Positions 13,265-22,041 of a stretch of DNA of 64,000 nucleotides are shown here, piece by piece. The translations under genes were made by a program, and so were the position numbers. The first letter of the stretch is position 1, and every line of letters starts with the position of its first letter. The DNA lies in NCBI RefSeq assembly GCF_004153605.1, contig NZ_SDSI01000004.1, forward strand, positions 42,876 to 106,875, written 5' to 3'. Origin of the DNA: Qipengyuania_B thermophila. GTDB lineage: Bacteria > Pseudomonadota > Alphaproteobacteria > Sphingomonadales > Sphingomonadaceae. The notes beneath the pieces were generated by a model. The model made no database searches. It was not told the DNA's origin and worked only from the letters and a program-made list of their open reading frames with translations.

Positions 13265-14479
13265 CTACTGATGGTCGAGCATGCCAAGCACGCGCTTGGC
13301 GATGATGTTGTTCTGGATCTCGGTGGATCCACCGTAGATCGTCGTCGCCTTGCCGAACAGCCAGCCGCGGGTGCGTTCCAGCTCGCCCTCCGAGAATCCG
13401 TCGCCGTCCCAACCGAGCCCCTGAAGGCCGACGATTTCGATCAGCAGTTCGGCGCGTTCCTGCCCCAGCTTCGTGCCCAGCTTCTTCAGCACGGAGCTGA
13501 TCTCCGACACCCCGCCCTGCGCCTTGCTTTCCTCCATCGCGCGCCGCGCGGTCAGCAGAAAGGCGTTCCACCGGATCTCGAAATCGGCGATGCGGTCGCG
13601 CAGCACGGTGTCGGCGAGACGGCCGGCGGCGTCGATGTCTCCTTCGCGGCGGGCGATGTCCGACAGGTTCGGACCCATCAGCCGCGCCATGCTGCCCCCG
13701 CCCGACAGATTGGTGCGCTCGTGCTGAAGCAGCCGCTTGCCGATCGTCCATCCCTGACCTTCCTCGCCGACCAGGTTCTTCTTGGGCACCCGGACATCGG
13801 TGAAAAAGGTTTCGCAGAACGGGCTGGCGCCGCTGATCATGCGGATGGGGCGGACCTCGACGCCGGGCGCGTCCATGTCGATCAGCAGGAAGCTGATGCC
13901 GCGATGCTTGTCGGAGCGGTCCGTGCGGACCAGCGCGAACATCTTGTCGGCCCACTGCCCGCCGCTCGTCCATGTCTTCTGGCCGTTGACGAGGTAGTGG
14001 TCGCCACGGTCCTCCGCGCTCATCTGGAGATTGGCGAGGTCCGAGCCGGCGTTCGGTTCGCTGTAACCCTGGCACCAGCGGATCTCGCCGCGGCAGATCG
14101 GCGGAATGTGCTCGCGCTTCTGCTCCTCGCTGCCGTATTCAAGGAGGGTGGGGCCGAACATCATCACGCCCATGCCGCCGATCGGATTCCACGCGCCGGC
14201 TCTGGCGAATTCCTCCTCGAGAATGCGGGCTTTCCGGCGGCTCAGCCCCCCGCCGCCATAATCCTTCGGCCAGGTCGGCGTGCCCCAGCCGCGAGCGCCC
14301 ACGGCCTCGCGCCACCGCCGCTGTGCGTCCGTCTCATCGCCCGGCCCTTCGATGGCGGACAGGACGTTGCTCTGACCCTTCAGCTCGGGCGGAAAGTGCT
14401 CGGCGAGAAACGCGCGCACCTCGGCGCGGAAGGCGTCCTCTTCGCTCTGCGCAGGCGCCGTGTCCACCTTGGTGGCCAT
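13265..14479 (-). CDS. acyl-CoA dehydrogenase, large partner subunit
   Basis: A 404-residue flavin-dependent acyl-CoA dehydrogenase. Visible marks are GYSEPNAGSDLANLQ (substrate and flavin contacts), VNGQKTWTSGGQWAD (beta domain) and the C-terminal IYGGSTEIQNNIIAKR. In the last motif Gly-Gly stands where most family members have the catalytic Tyr-Glu. The ATG at 14479 follows a GAGGAGAACC ribosome site; the frame open to 14551 is upstream sequence. It is the first gene of the operon and is divergent from the next dehydrogenase. The specific substrate cannot be read from sequence. Confidence 0.92.
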   Translation of the reverse strand: MATKVDTAPAQSEEDAFRAEVRAFLAEHFPPELKGQSNVLSAIEGPGDETDAQRRWREAVGARGWGTPTWPKDYGGGGLSRRKARILEEEFARAGAWNPIGGMGVMMFGPTLLEYGSEEQKREHIPPICRGEIRWCQGYSEPNAGSDLANLQMSAEDRGDHYLVNGQKTWTSGGQWADKMFALVRTDRSDKHRGISFLLIDMDAPGVEVRPIRMISGASPFCETFFTDVRVPKKNLVGEEGQGWTIGKRLLQHERTNLSGGGSMARLMGPNLSDIARREGDIDAAGRLADTVLRDRIADFEIRWNAFLLTARRAMEESKAQGGVSEISSVLKKLGTKLGQERAELLIEIVGLQGLGWDGDGFSEGELERTRGWLFGKATTIYGGSTEIQNNIIAKRVLGMLDHQ

Positions 14480-14536
14480 GTCAGGTTCTCCTCGCTGGCG
14501 CGGAGCGCGTGCTTGCGCCTCCGGTCCCTGGCTGCA

Positions 14537-14564
14537 ATCATAAGTCGTCAATCGAAACGGACAA
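14537..14564 (-). promoter_or_regulatory. candidate promoter of the minus-strand acyl-CoA operon
   Basis: Read on the minus strand, TTGTCC (14564-14559) and TATGAT (14542-14537) are 16 bases apart, about 60 bp before the first ATG at 14479. It lies in the 102-bp divergent gap between the two acyl-CoA dehydrogenase units. The spacing and -10 match are good and the -35 match is moderate. No regulator gene or clear operator was seen nearby. Confidence 0.35.
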
Positions 14565-14581
14565 GGGCGGGAGCGGCACGG

Positions 14582-15733
14582 GTGGACCAGGAAACTTTCA
14601 CGATCTTGCTCGACACCGTCCGCCGCTTCGTGGACGAGCGGCTCATCCCCGCCGAAGACGAGGTGGAGGAGACCGACGCGGTGCCCGAGGCGATCGTCGC
14701 CGAGATGCGCGCGCTCGGCCTGTTCGGCCTGTCGATCCCGGAGGAGTACGGCGGTCTCGGCCTGTCCATGAGCGAGGAAGTGCAGGTCGTGTTCGAACTC
14801 GGCCGCGCCGCGGCGGCGTTCCGCTCCACCATCGGCACGACCGTCGGCATCGGCAGCCAGGGCATCGTCATCGACGGGACGCCCGAGCAGAAACGCGCAT
14901 GGCTGCCGAAATTGGCCGCGGGCATGGTGTCGTCCTTTGCCCTCACGGAACCTGACGCCGGCTCCGACGCCGCCTCGCTGACCACGACCGCAACGCGCGA
15001 CGGCGAGGAGTACGTCCTGAACGGCACCAAGCGCTACATCACCAATGCGCGCCGGGCCGGAATGCTGACGGTTATGGCCCGGTCCGAGCGGGACGTGAAG
15101 GGCGCCGCCGGCGTGTCCGCGTTCATCGTTCCGGCCGATGCTCCGGGGCTCTCATTCGGACCCCCCGACCGGAAGATGGGCCAGCGCGGCACCGTCACGT
15201 CCGATGTCGTGTTCGACGACGTGCGGGTGCCGGCGGCGAATCTCATCGGCGGCGTGCCCGGACGCGGTCTCAAGACTGCGTTCAAGGTGCTTGACCGCGG
15301 CCGGATCCACCTGTCCGCTGCGGCCAGCGGCACGGCGCACCGGCTGGTGGCGGAAAGCGTCGCCTATGCCGCCGCGCGCAAGCAGTTCGGGCAGCCGGTT
15401 GCCGCCTTCCAGCTGGTGCAGGGGCTCATCGCCGACAGCCATACCGATGCGCTCGCCGCCTGGTGCATGACGCGCGACGTGGCGCGCCGCTACGACGCCG
15501 GCGAGCCCGTCAGCCGCGATGTCGCCGCCACCAAGTATTTCGCCTCCGAGGCGCTCGGCCGCGTGGCCGACCGCGCGGTCCAGGTACATGGCGGCGCCGG
15601 CTACATGGCCGAGTATAAGGTGGAACGGTTCTACCGCGACGTGCGGCTGATGCGGATCTACGAGGGGACGAGCCAAATTCAGCAGACCATCATCGCGAGG
15701 CATCTGCTGCGCGACGCCGGTCTGGCGATCTGA
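14582..15733 (+). CDS. acyl-CoA dehydrogenase
   Basis: A 383-residue dehydrogenase that makes the trans-2-enoyl-CoA from acyl-CoA, passing electrons to ETF. It has FALTEPDAGSDAAS (flavin and substrate contacts), LNGTKRYITNA, and RIYEGTSQIQQTIIARHLL, which carries the catalytic Glu of short- and medium-chain enzymes. The start is taken as the GTG at 14582, with GGGAG about 8 bases upstream. The frame is open more than 2 kb further back, but that part is antisense to other genes. Its TGA stop overlaps the thiolase ATG (TGATG), so the two are translationally coupled. Confidence 0.93.
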   Translation: MDQETFTILLDTVRRFVDERLIPAEDEVEETDAVPEAIVAEMRALGLFGLSIPEEYGGLGLSMSEEVQVVFELGRAAAAFRSTIGTTVGIGSQGIVIDGTPEQKRAWLPKLAAGMVSSFALTEPDAGSDAASLTTTATRDGEEYVLNGTKRYITNARRAGMLTVMARSERDVKGAAGVSAFIVPADAPGLSFGPPDRKMGQRGTVTSDVVFDDVRVPAANLIGGVPGRGLKTAFKVLDRGRIHLSAAASGTAHRLVAESVAYAAARKQFGQPVAAFQLVQGLIADSHTDALAAWCMTRDVARRYDAGEPVSRDVAATKYFASEALGRVADRAVQVHGGAGYMAEYKVERFYRDVRLMRIYEGTSQIQQTIIARHLLRDAGLAI

Positions 15734-16947
15734 TGGAGGCGCTCCGCGATGTCGTGATCTGCGCACCGCTGCGCACGCCCGTGGGACGCTTTGGCGGCGC
15801 GCTCAGGCCGGTGCCGGCGCAGACGCTCGGCGCGCACGTCGTGCGGGCGATCATGGAGCGGACGGCCCTTCCTCCTGACGCAGTGGGGGACGTGATCTTC
15901 GCGCAGTGCTACCCGTCGATGGAAGCCCCGGCGCTGGGGCGGGTGGTGGCGCTCGACGCCGGTCTGCCGGACTCGGTGCCCGGCATGCAGGTCGACCGGC
16001 GGTGCGGGTCAGGTCTTCAGGCGGTGATCCTGGCGGCGATGACCGTGGCGACCGGCGGGGCGGAGCTTGTCATCGCCGGCGGCGCTGAGTCGATGAGCAA
16101 CGCCCCGCATTTCAGTCACGCCATCCGCTGGGGTGTGAACGGGCACTTCACCATGGAGGACTCGCTTCACCGCGGAAGGGTGACGGCAGGAGGCAAACGG
16201 TTTCCGATTTCCGGCGGCATGATCGAGACGGCCGAGAACCTTCGTGAACGCTATGCCATTGGCCGCGAGGCGCAGGATGCGCTGGCGCTGGAGTCGCACC
16301 GGCGCGCGGTGGCGGCGCAGGAGGCCGGGCGGTTCGACGACGAAATCGTGCCAATCACCGTCACCGGGCGCAAGGAGACGGTGGTGATGGCGCGCGACGA
16401 GCATCCCCGGGCGGGGCTGACGGACGGCGACCTGGCGCGGCTTCGCCCGCTGATGGCGGAGCGCGAGGGTGCGACGGTCACGGCCGGCAATGCAAGCGGG
16501 CAGAATGACGGCGCCGCCGCCGCCATCGTCTGCACCCGTTCCGCGGCCGACCGGCACGGGCTGGAGCCGCTGGCGCGCGTGCGGGGCTGGGCAGTCACCG
16601 GGGTTGCTCCGGCGCTAATGGGACTCGGCCCGGTGGCAGCGGGGCGGGCGGCGCTCGAGCGTGCCGGCCTCGGGTTTGACTCGATCGATCTCATCGAGCT
16701 GAATGAGGCGTTCGCGGTGCAGGTGCTTGCGGTGCTGCGCGAATGGGGGCTGGGCGAGGACGACCAGGCGCGCCTGAATGTCAACGGATCGGGCATCTCG
16801 CTTGGCCATCCGCTCGCCGCCACAGGCGCGCGGATCCTCGCGACGCTCCTGCACGAGCTGAAGCGGCGCGACGCGCGCTACGGGCTGGAGACCCTGTGCA
16901 TTGGCGGCGGGCAGGGCATCGCGGCCGTGTTCGAGCGGGTGTCCTGA
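15733..16947 (+). CDS. acetyl-CoA C-acyltransferase (thiolase)
   Basis: A 404-residue thiolase that splits 3-ketoacyl-CoA with CoA to acetyl-CoA and the shortened acyl-CoA. The acyl-carrying cysteine is in RRCGSGLQAV (Cys91). NEAFAVQ, GHPLAATGARI (catalytic His) and LCIGGGQGIA (second Cys) are all in place. Length is typical. It starts inside the stop codon of the acyl-CoA dehydrogenase. With the hydratase/dehydrogenase at 8885-10921 the window contains every catalytic step of a beta-oxidation turn. It ends 16 bp from the convergent chemoreceptor gene. Confidence 0.94.
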   Translation: MEALRDVVICAPLRTPVGRFGGALRPVPAQTLGAHVVRAIMERTALPPDAVGDVIFAQCYPSMEAPALGRVVALDAGLPDSVPGMQVDRRCGSGLQAVILAAMTVATGGAELVIAGGAESMSNAPHFSHAIRWGVNGHFTMEDSLHRGRVTAGGKRFPISGGMIETAENLRERYAIGREAQDALALESHRRAVAAQEAGRFDDEIVPITVTGRKETVVMARDEHPRAGLTDGDLARLRPLMAEREGATVTAGNASGQNDGAAAAIVCTRSAADRHGLEPLARVRGWAVTGVAPALMGLGPVAAGRAALERAGLGFDSIDLIELNEAFAVQVLAVLREWGLGEDDQARLNVNGSGISLGHPLAATGARILATLLHELKRRDARYGLETLCIGGGQGIAAVFERVS

Positions 16948-16963
16948 CCAGCCGGCGCGCGGC

Positions 16964-18391
16964 TCAGGAAGCGCGCCGGGCGCGGAACTGACGCGTCAGC
17001 TCCTCGGCCCGCCGGCGCAGGGCAGTGGACTGCCGCTCCAGCTCGTCCGCCGACTGGAGCACCTGTGTTGCGGCAATGCCCGTGTTGTGGGTGGCGTCGC
17101 GCACCTCGCCGATGCTCTGCGAAACCTCGTCGGTCGCGCGGGCCGCGAGGTCAAGGCTGCGGGCAAGATCCTGCCCCGCGACCGATTGCTGATCGACGGC
17201 CGAGGCGATGGAGACGGCCGTTGTCTCCAGCTCCTTAACCTGGTCCCCGATGGACTTGAGCGCCTTGACGCTCTGGCCGGTCGATTCCTGCATGGTGGCG
17301 ATCTGATCGGCGACCCGCTGTGTGGCGCGGCTCGTCTGGGCGGCCAGATCCTTGACCTCCGCCGCGACCACCGCGAACCCGCGGCCAGCCTCGCCGCCGC
17401 GCGCCGCTTCGATCGACGCGTTGAGGGCAAGCAGATTCGTGCGCTGCGCGATGGCGTGGATCAGGCCGACGATCTGGCCGATTTCCTCTGCGGCCTCCGA
17501 CAGGCGGCCGATCTTGCCGTCGGCGTCTGCGGCCGCCTCGCGCGCCTTGCGGGCCAGCTCGGCGCTGCTGCTGGCCTGCCGGCTGATCTCGCCGATCGAC
17601 ATGGCGAATTCGTCGCTCGCGGCTGCGGCCGCCGTGGTGCCGCTGGCGGCGTCGGCTACGGCCCGCGTGACGGTTTCGGTCTGCTCGCGCGAGCGTTCGG
17701 TTCCCGCTGCGAGGACCGCGGCCGTCGAGTGCAGCTGGCTGGCGGCGCTGGCCACGCTGGCGACAATGTCGCCAAGCGAGCGTTCGAAGGCGCTCACGAT
17801 CCGCATCCGTTCATGGTCGAGGGCCTCCGCCGTCGATTGGCGCTCGGCTTCGAGATGCCGGACAATGGCGGCCTTCTCGCGCAGCGCGTCGAAGGCGCGG
17901 GCGATCTGACCGTATTCGTCCTGCCGTTCCGTGTGGGGGATCGGCGCTTCGACATTGCCGTCGAGAAGGTCGTATGCGCCGCCGATCACGTCCGTGACGG
18001 TGGTCACGATGTCGCGGCACAGCACCGCCACGATCAGCCATGCGCAGGCGGCGCCCGCGAGGAGCATTCCCCAGGCCGTCATCCTCAGCCGTGTGGCCGC
18101 CGCCGCGTCCAGTCCTGCCAGATCCCCCGCCGCGGACAGGAGCACGCCGGCCGTCACTGCCGCCGCGGCGAGCGGGATGGCGCCCAGCAGCCACAGCTTG
18201 ACGGAAGTCCGGCAGCGGCTGAACGCCCGGGCCGCGGCCCGGACGAGGGCGCTGTTGCTGCCGGTGACATGGTAGGCATGCTGGATTTCTTCGGGGCGCT
18301 GCCATGTCGAGCGAGGGACCGGCGGCTCGGTCACGCCAGCCGGCAAGACGGGTGCACCGACCGGAGTCATGTCCATCGCCTGCATCGTCAT
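16964..18391 (-). CDS. methyl-accepting chemotaxis protein with minimal periplasmic loop
   Basis: A 475-residue chemoreceptor. About 65 cytoplasmic residues come first. Two membrane helices (LWLLGAIPLAAAAVTAGVLL and MTAWGMLLAGAACAWLIVAV) follow, separated by only about 15-20 residues. A HAMP domain and a long coiled-coil signalling domain complete the protein. The kinase-contact tip is AIAQRTNLLALNASIEAARG followed by EAGRGFAVVAAEVKDLA. No periplasmic ligand domain fits the loop, so input probably comes through the membrane, the N-terminus or a partner. The ATG at 18391 has AAGGAAGG upstream; the longer frame to 18514 overlaps the GGDEF-EAL gene. It is the last gene of the chemotaxis cluster, 14 bp after the GGDEF-EAL stop. 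Confidence 0.93.
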   Translation of the reverse strand: MTMQAMDMTPVGAPVLPAGVTEPPVPRSTWQRPEEIQHAYHVTGSNSALVRAAARAFSRCRTSVKLWLLGAIPLAAAAVTAGVLLSAAGDLAGLDAAAATRLRMTAWGMLLAGAACAWLIVAVLCRDIVTTVTDVIGGAYDLLDGNVEAPIPHTERQDEYGQIARAFDALREKAAIVRHLEAERQSTAEALDHERMRIVSAFERSLGDIVASVASAASQLHSTAAVLAAGTERSREQTETVTRAVADAASGTTAAAAASDEFAMSIGEISRQASSSAELARKAREAAADADGKIGRLSEAAEEIGQIVGLIHAIAQRTNLLALNASIEAARGGEAGRGFAVVAAEVKDLAAQTSRATQRVADQIATMQESTGQSVKALKSIGDQVKELETTAVSIASAVDQQSVAGQDLARSLDLAARATDEVSQSIGEVRDATHNTGIAATQVLQSADELERQSTALRRRAEELTRQFRARRAS

Positions 18392-18405
18392 CGTCTGCCC
18401 TTCCT

Positions 18406-19914
18406 TCAGTGCACGCCGGCAATGGCGGCGTGAGGGGCGGGGACCGCCCTCAGGGTTTCGATCTGTGCGGCCGGCATCGCCCGGAAGTAGAGCCAGCCCT
18501 GAATCTGGTCGCAACCGGCGGCGCGCACCAGAGCGGCCTGGGCTTCGGTTTCCACTCCCTCTGCCGTCACGTCCATGTTCATGGCGCGCGCGACCGTGAT
18601 GCTCGACAGCATCATCGCCCGGCTCGCCGCATCCTCTTCCGCCTCAACCACGAGGGACCGGTCGATCTTCAGCTTCTGGAAGCGGAACTTGCGCAGAAAA
18701 CCGATGGAGGCGTAGCCGGTCCCGAAATCGTCCAGCGCCACGTTGACGCCGAAGCCGCGGATGACGTCCAGCGTGCGCTCGGCCGTGACCGGGTCGAGGA
18801 CGAGGCTCGTTTCGGTGATTTCCAGCTCCAGCCGTTCGGGCGGGAATCCGGTTTCCTCAAGAATCTGTCCGAGATTGATGGGGAACTCGGTGTTCCGCAG
18901 CTGCGCCGCGGAAATGTTGATCGACAGGGTGATGCCTTCCCACGGCAGCGCGTCGCTGCAGGCGCGGCGCAGCACCCACAGGCCGATGTCGTTGATCAGC
19001 CCGGACTCCTCGGCCACCGGGATGAACACGGACGGGCTGACCGATTCGCCATCCGGCCTGGTCCAGCGCAGCAGCGCTTCGACGGCGACGATCGACTGAT
19101 CGCGCGCATCCACGAGCGGCTGGTAATGGATGGCGAGCTGGTCGCTCGCGAGCGCCTGGCGCAGCTGCTGGTCGAGCGCGCGGGTGGATTCGCGGCTGAT
19201 GTCGAAATGCGGCGAGAACCAGGTGCAGCGCATGCGGCCCGAGCGCTTGGAGGCGTACATGGCGATGTCCGCCTGCCGCAGGAGTTCGCTCGAGGACAGG
19301 TCCTGTTCCGGGCGTGCTCTGGTCAGGCCGATGCTCGCGCCGATGACGATGCGCCGGTCGCCGATGACGATCGGCATGGTCAGACGCTCGATGAAGCCGC
19401 GGCACATGCCTTCGGCGATCGTGCCCGCCAGCGGCCCGGACAGCAGCAGCGCGAATTCGTCGCCGCCCAGCCGGTAGCAGCGCGCCTCCTCCTTGGCGAC
19501 CGCGCGCAGCATGCCGGCGCATTCGCGGATGATCGCATCGCCGACGAAGTGGCTGTAATGATCGTTGACGTCCTTGAAGCCGTCGAGATCGATGAGCGCG
19601 AGGGCCACCTCCTGGTCGCGCACCTCGAGCCGCTTGATGTCCTCGTGCAGGGCGCGGCGGTTGGGCAGATCGGTCAGGCTGTCGGTGGTGCTCAGCTTCT
19701 GGAGGTGGCGGGCGCCCGAATAGATGGACCAGCCGCACGCCAGGCATCCGGCGACGATGGCCGCAGCGCCAAGCGTCATGGCCCGGCTCCAGGCAAGCGG
19801 CGCGGTGAGCGACAGCGATGCGACGAGGGCCGTCGCCACCAGCAGGGTGAGCGCCGTCAGCGGCACCAGAAGGGTCAGGACCGGGCTGGACCGGCGGTCC
19901 GACGTCGTTTGCAC
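18406..19914 (-). CDS. membrane GGDEF-EAL protein (cyclic di-GMP turnover)
   Basis: A 502-residue protein with two N-terminal membrane helices, a GGDEF diguanylate cyclase domain and a C-terminal EAL phosphodiesterase domain. The cyclase motif RLGGDEFALLL is intact. The phosphodiesterase motifs EALLRW, EITET, DDFGTGYAS and KIDRSLV are all present, so both activities are possible and the net direction cannot be told. A GTG at 19914 preceded by GGAAAGGGGGG is chosen. The frame is open to 19992 but that part is not protein-like. It lies between cheR and the chemoreceptor gene, pointing to a role in the swim/attach decision. A CtrA-like site lies about 115-130 bp upstream. Confidence 0.9.
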   Translation of the reverse strand: MQTTSDRRSSPVLTLLVPLTALTLLVATALVASLSLTAPLAWSRAMTLGAAAIVAGCLACGWSIYSGARHLQKLSTTDSLTDLPNRRALHEDIKRLEVRDQEVALALIDLDGFKDVNDHYSHFVGDAIIRECAGMLRAVAKEEARCYRLGGDEFALLLSGPLAGTIAEGMCRGFIERLTMPIVIGDRRIVIGASIGLTRARPEQDLSSSELLRQADIAMYASKRSGRMRCTWFSPHFDISRESTRALDQQLRQALASDQLAIHYQPLVDARDQSIVAVEALLRWTRPDGESVSPSVFIPVAEESGLINDIGLWVLRRACSDALPWEGITLSINISAAQLRNTEFPINLGQILEETGFPPERLELEITETSLVLDPVTAERTLDVIRGFGVNVALDDFGTGYASIGFLRKFRFQKLKIDRSLVVEAEEDAASRAMMLSSITVARAMNMDVTAEGVETEAQAALVRAAGCDQIQGWLYFRAMPAAQIETLRAVPAPHAAIAGVH

Positions 19915-20027
19915 CTGCCCCCCCTTTCCTCGCGGGTTACCCGTTACCGCGCACTCGCGCGGCTCCGGCGAAACCGCCCGGCCGCGCCGCACGGATGGCG
20001 CCGAGTGCCCGCAATAGGGAGTTGTCC

Positions 20028-20042
20028 CTAAGGAATGTTTAA
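20028..20042. promoter_or_regulatory. CtrA-like binding site (CTAA-N7-TTAA)
   Basis: CTAA at 20028-20031 and TTAA at 20039-20042 are separated by seven bases. This matches the CtrA consensus TTAA-N7-TTAA with one mismatch. It lies in the gap between cheR and the GGDEF-EAL gene, upstream of the latter. TTAA is rare in such GC-rich DNA. CtrA commonly controls motility genes in alphaproteobacteria, but binding here is inferred. Confidence 0.4.
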
Positions 20043-20065
20043 GCCCGTCCTTGCAGGGCAGCGCA

Positions 20066-20920
20066 TCATGCGGCGCTCGCCGCGGGCAGTCTCGATACGC
20101 CGCATCCAGGCCGGGGCCTCACCAGCCCGTGATTGCCCGGCTCGGGGCAGAACAGGCCGTCCTCCTCCGGCAGCAGTTCCCCCGCGCCGAGCATCAGCCA
20201 TCCATCCGGCGCGATGGCCTCGTGCAGCCGCCGGGCCGCCCGGCTGCGGGTCTGCCGGTCGAAGTAGAGCAGGACGTTGCGGCACAGGATGAGGTCGAAC
20301 GGACCGCCGGCAGGCGGGGTGTCGAGCAGGTTGCGCTGCTCGAAGCGGATCAGGCGCCGCAGATCGCCGCGCGCGGTCCAGCGGTTCTTCTGCTCGCTGA
20401 AGAACGTCAGCATCTCGGTGACACTGATCCCGCGCTGGATCTCGAACTGGCTGTAGGTCGCGCGGCGGGCCGCCTTGATGGCGCGCGAGGAGAGGTCGGT
20501 GGCGCAGATGCTGACCCGCCAGCCATGCCAGCGCGGCTGTCCGGCGAGCAGCATGGCCAGCGAAAGCGGCTCCTGGCCCGTCGAGCAGCCGGCCGACCAG
20601 ATGCGCAGCTCGCGCGTGGCGGCGCGATGCACGGCCAGGGCGGGCAGGACCCGCTGCGACAGGTTGTCAAAATAGTTGCGGTCGCGGAAGAAGTAGGTCT
20701 CGTTGTTCAGCAACGCCTCCGCGACCCTTTGCGGCAGCTCCGCGTCGCGGCCGGTGCTCAGAAGGCAGACGAGCTGGTCGAGATTGTCGATTCCCAGCTC
20801 GCGGAACAGCCCGCTGAGCGCGGTGGGGATGCGCCACCGCCGGGACGGCAGGATTTCCTGTCCCGAATGGGCGAACAGGAGATCGCGGATGACGTCATAC
20901 GCGGCGTCGCTCACCTCCAT
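20066..20920 (-). CDS. cheR: chemotaxis protein-glutamate methyltransferase CheR
   Basis: A 284-residue cytoplasmic enzyme that methylates glutamates on chemoreceptors using S-adenosylmethionine. The N-terminal helical domain contains NNETYFFRDRNYF, equivalent to the substrate-facing segment of CheR. The SAM-binding motif is IWSAGCSTGQEPLSLA, and FDLILCRNVLLYF is the later conserved strand. The ATG at 20920 lies inside the end of cheB, overlapping by 10 bases, so the two adaptation enzymes are translationally coupled. The longer open frame to 21022 is antisense-quality sequence inside cheB. Confidence 0.95.
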   Translation of the reverse strand: MEVSDAAYDVIRDLLFAHSGQEILPSRRWRIPTALSGLFRELGIDNLDQLVCLLSTGRDAELPQRVAEALLNNETYFFRDRNYFDNLSQRVLPALAVHRAATRELRIWSAGCSTGQEPLSLAMLLAGQPRWHGWRVSICATDLSSRAIKAARRATYSQFEIQRGISVTEMLTFFSEQKNRWTARGDLRRLIRFEQRNLLDTPPAGGPFDLILCRNVLLYFDRQTRSRAARRLHEAIAPDGWLMLGAGELLPEEDGLFCPEPGNHGLVRPRPGCGVSRLPAASAA

Positions 20921-22032
20921 TCGGCCGACCCCGTGCGCAGGGACAGCCACGGTCCCATGTCCGCCGGCCGCAGTTCGGCCGCGGCGAGGCCAGCCTGCGC
21001 CACCGCCTTGGGCATGCCCCACACGGCACAGCTCAGCGGTTCCTGCGCGATGACCGTCCCCCCGGCGCGCACGAGGTCGCCGGCACCCAGAACCCCGTCA
21101 CGGCCCATGCCCGAGAGGATGAGGGCCGCCGCCTCGCCGTCAAAGGCTTCGGCGATGCTGCTCAGCATGGGATCGACCGCCGGCCGGCAGCCCGAGGGCG
21201 AGGGCGCGGAGCACAGGGCGACCGCGATCTGCTCTCCCCGCCGCTCCACGGTGAGGTGAGCATGACCGGGGGCGAGGATGATCTCGCCGGGCGCGGGCCG
21301 CTGTCCGTCCTCGCCCACGATGGTGCGACGCCTGGAGACAAGCTCGAGCTGCCGCGCGAAGACCGGCACGAAGGACGCGGGCAGGTGCTGCGTGATGAGG
21401 ATCGGCAAGGCGAATTCCGCCGGCAGCCCGCCCAGCACCGCGTTGATGGCATGCACGCCGCCGGTCGAGGCGCCGATCGCCACCACGCGGGGGCGTTTGC
21501 CGGGGCGCGGGGCGCGCGAAGGAGGCCAGCCTTGCGTTTGCGGACAGGTGTCGCGTCCAGTCGAGGCGGCGTCGCGCCGGCCGAGGGCGCGGATGCGGGC
21601 GGTGAACTGCTCCCTGTAGTTGCCGCCGAAGCTGCCCGGAACGGGCTTGAGCATCGTGTCGGCGGCACCCGCCGCCAGGGCGCGGACGGAATGCCATGCC
21701 CCGGCCTCGGTCAGCGAGGACACCACCAGCACCTGAAGCGATGGGCGCAGCGCGAGGAACTGCGGCAGCGCCTCCAGCCCGCCCATGCCCGGCATTTCCA
21801 GATCAAGCAGGACGACATCGGGGCTGCACGTGCTCAACCGGCCGAGCGCCTCTTCGGCCGTGCTCGCCTGCGCGACGAGCAGCAGGGCAGGGTCGGCCTC
21901 GATCATGCGGGCGAACACAGTCCGCGCCGTGAGCGAGTCGTCGACGATCATCACCCGCACCACCGGCCGCGAGGGCGGGCACCGGTCCGCACCGGGCCAG
22001 CGCGGCTCCGCGCCGGGGGCAGGGCGCTGCAC
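20911..22032 (-). CDS. cheB: chemotaxis protein-glutamate methylesterase CheB
   Basis: A 373-residue adaptation enzyme. The N-terminal receiver has MIVDDS, phospho-acceptor Asp77 in VVLLDLEMPG and Lys129. The C-terminal esterase has the serine in AIGASTGG (Ser189), His216 in ITQHLPASF and Asp312 in GMGRDG, forming the catalytic triad. The start is a GTG at 22032, 9 bp after cheY, with GAGG upstream; the first ATG would cut into the receiver's first strand. It removes methyl groups from receptors when phosphorylated by CheA. Confidence 0.95.
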   Translation of the reverse strand: MQRPAPGAEPRWPGADRCPPSRPVVRVMIVDDSLTARTVFARMIEADPALLLVAQASTAEEALGRLSTCSPDVVLLDLEMPGMGGLEALPQFLALRPSLQVLVVSSLTEAGAWHSVRALAAGAADTMLKPVPGSFGGNYREQFTARIRALGRRDAASTGRDTCPQTQGWPPSRAPRPGKRPRVVAIGASTGGVHAINAVLGGLPAEFALPILITQHLPASFVPVFARQLELVSRRRTIVGEDGQRPAPGEIILAPGHAHLTVERRGEQIAVALCSAPSPSGCRPAVDPMLSSIAEAFDGEAAALILSGMGRDGVLGAGDLVRAGGTVIAQEPLSCAVWGMPKAVAQAGLAAAELRPADMGPWLSLRTGSAEWR

Positions 22033-22041
22033 GGCCGAGCC

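Noticed and set aside
12308..14581. Very long plus-strand open frame running into the acyl-CoA dehydrogenase at 14582
   Set aside because: It lies antisense to two dehydrogenase genes that have clear family motifs. The GC-rich codon bias keeps the opposite frame open. Only the part from 14582 shows protein family features.
16964..18391. Chemoreceptor as the transducer of the rhodopsin, as in haloarchaeal sensory rhodopsins
   Set aside because: It has the two-helix, small-loop layout, but it lies about 17 kb from the rhodopsin in a different operon, and the rhodopsin looks like a pump. Nothing in sequence links them.
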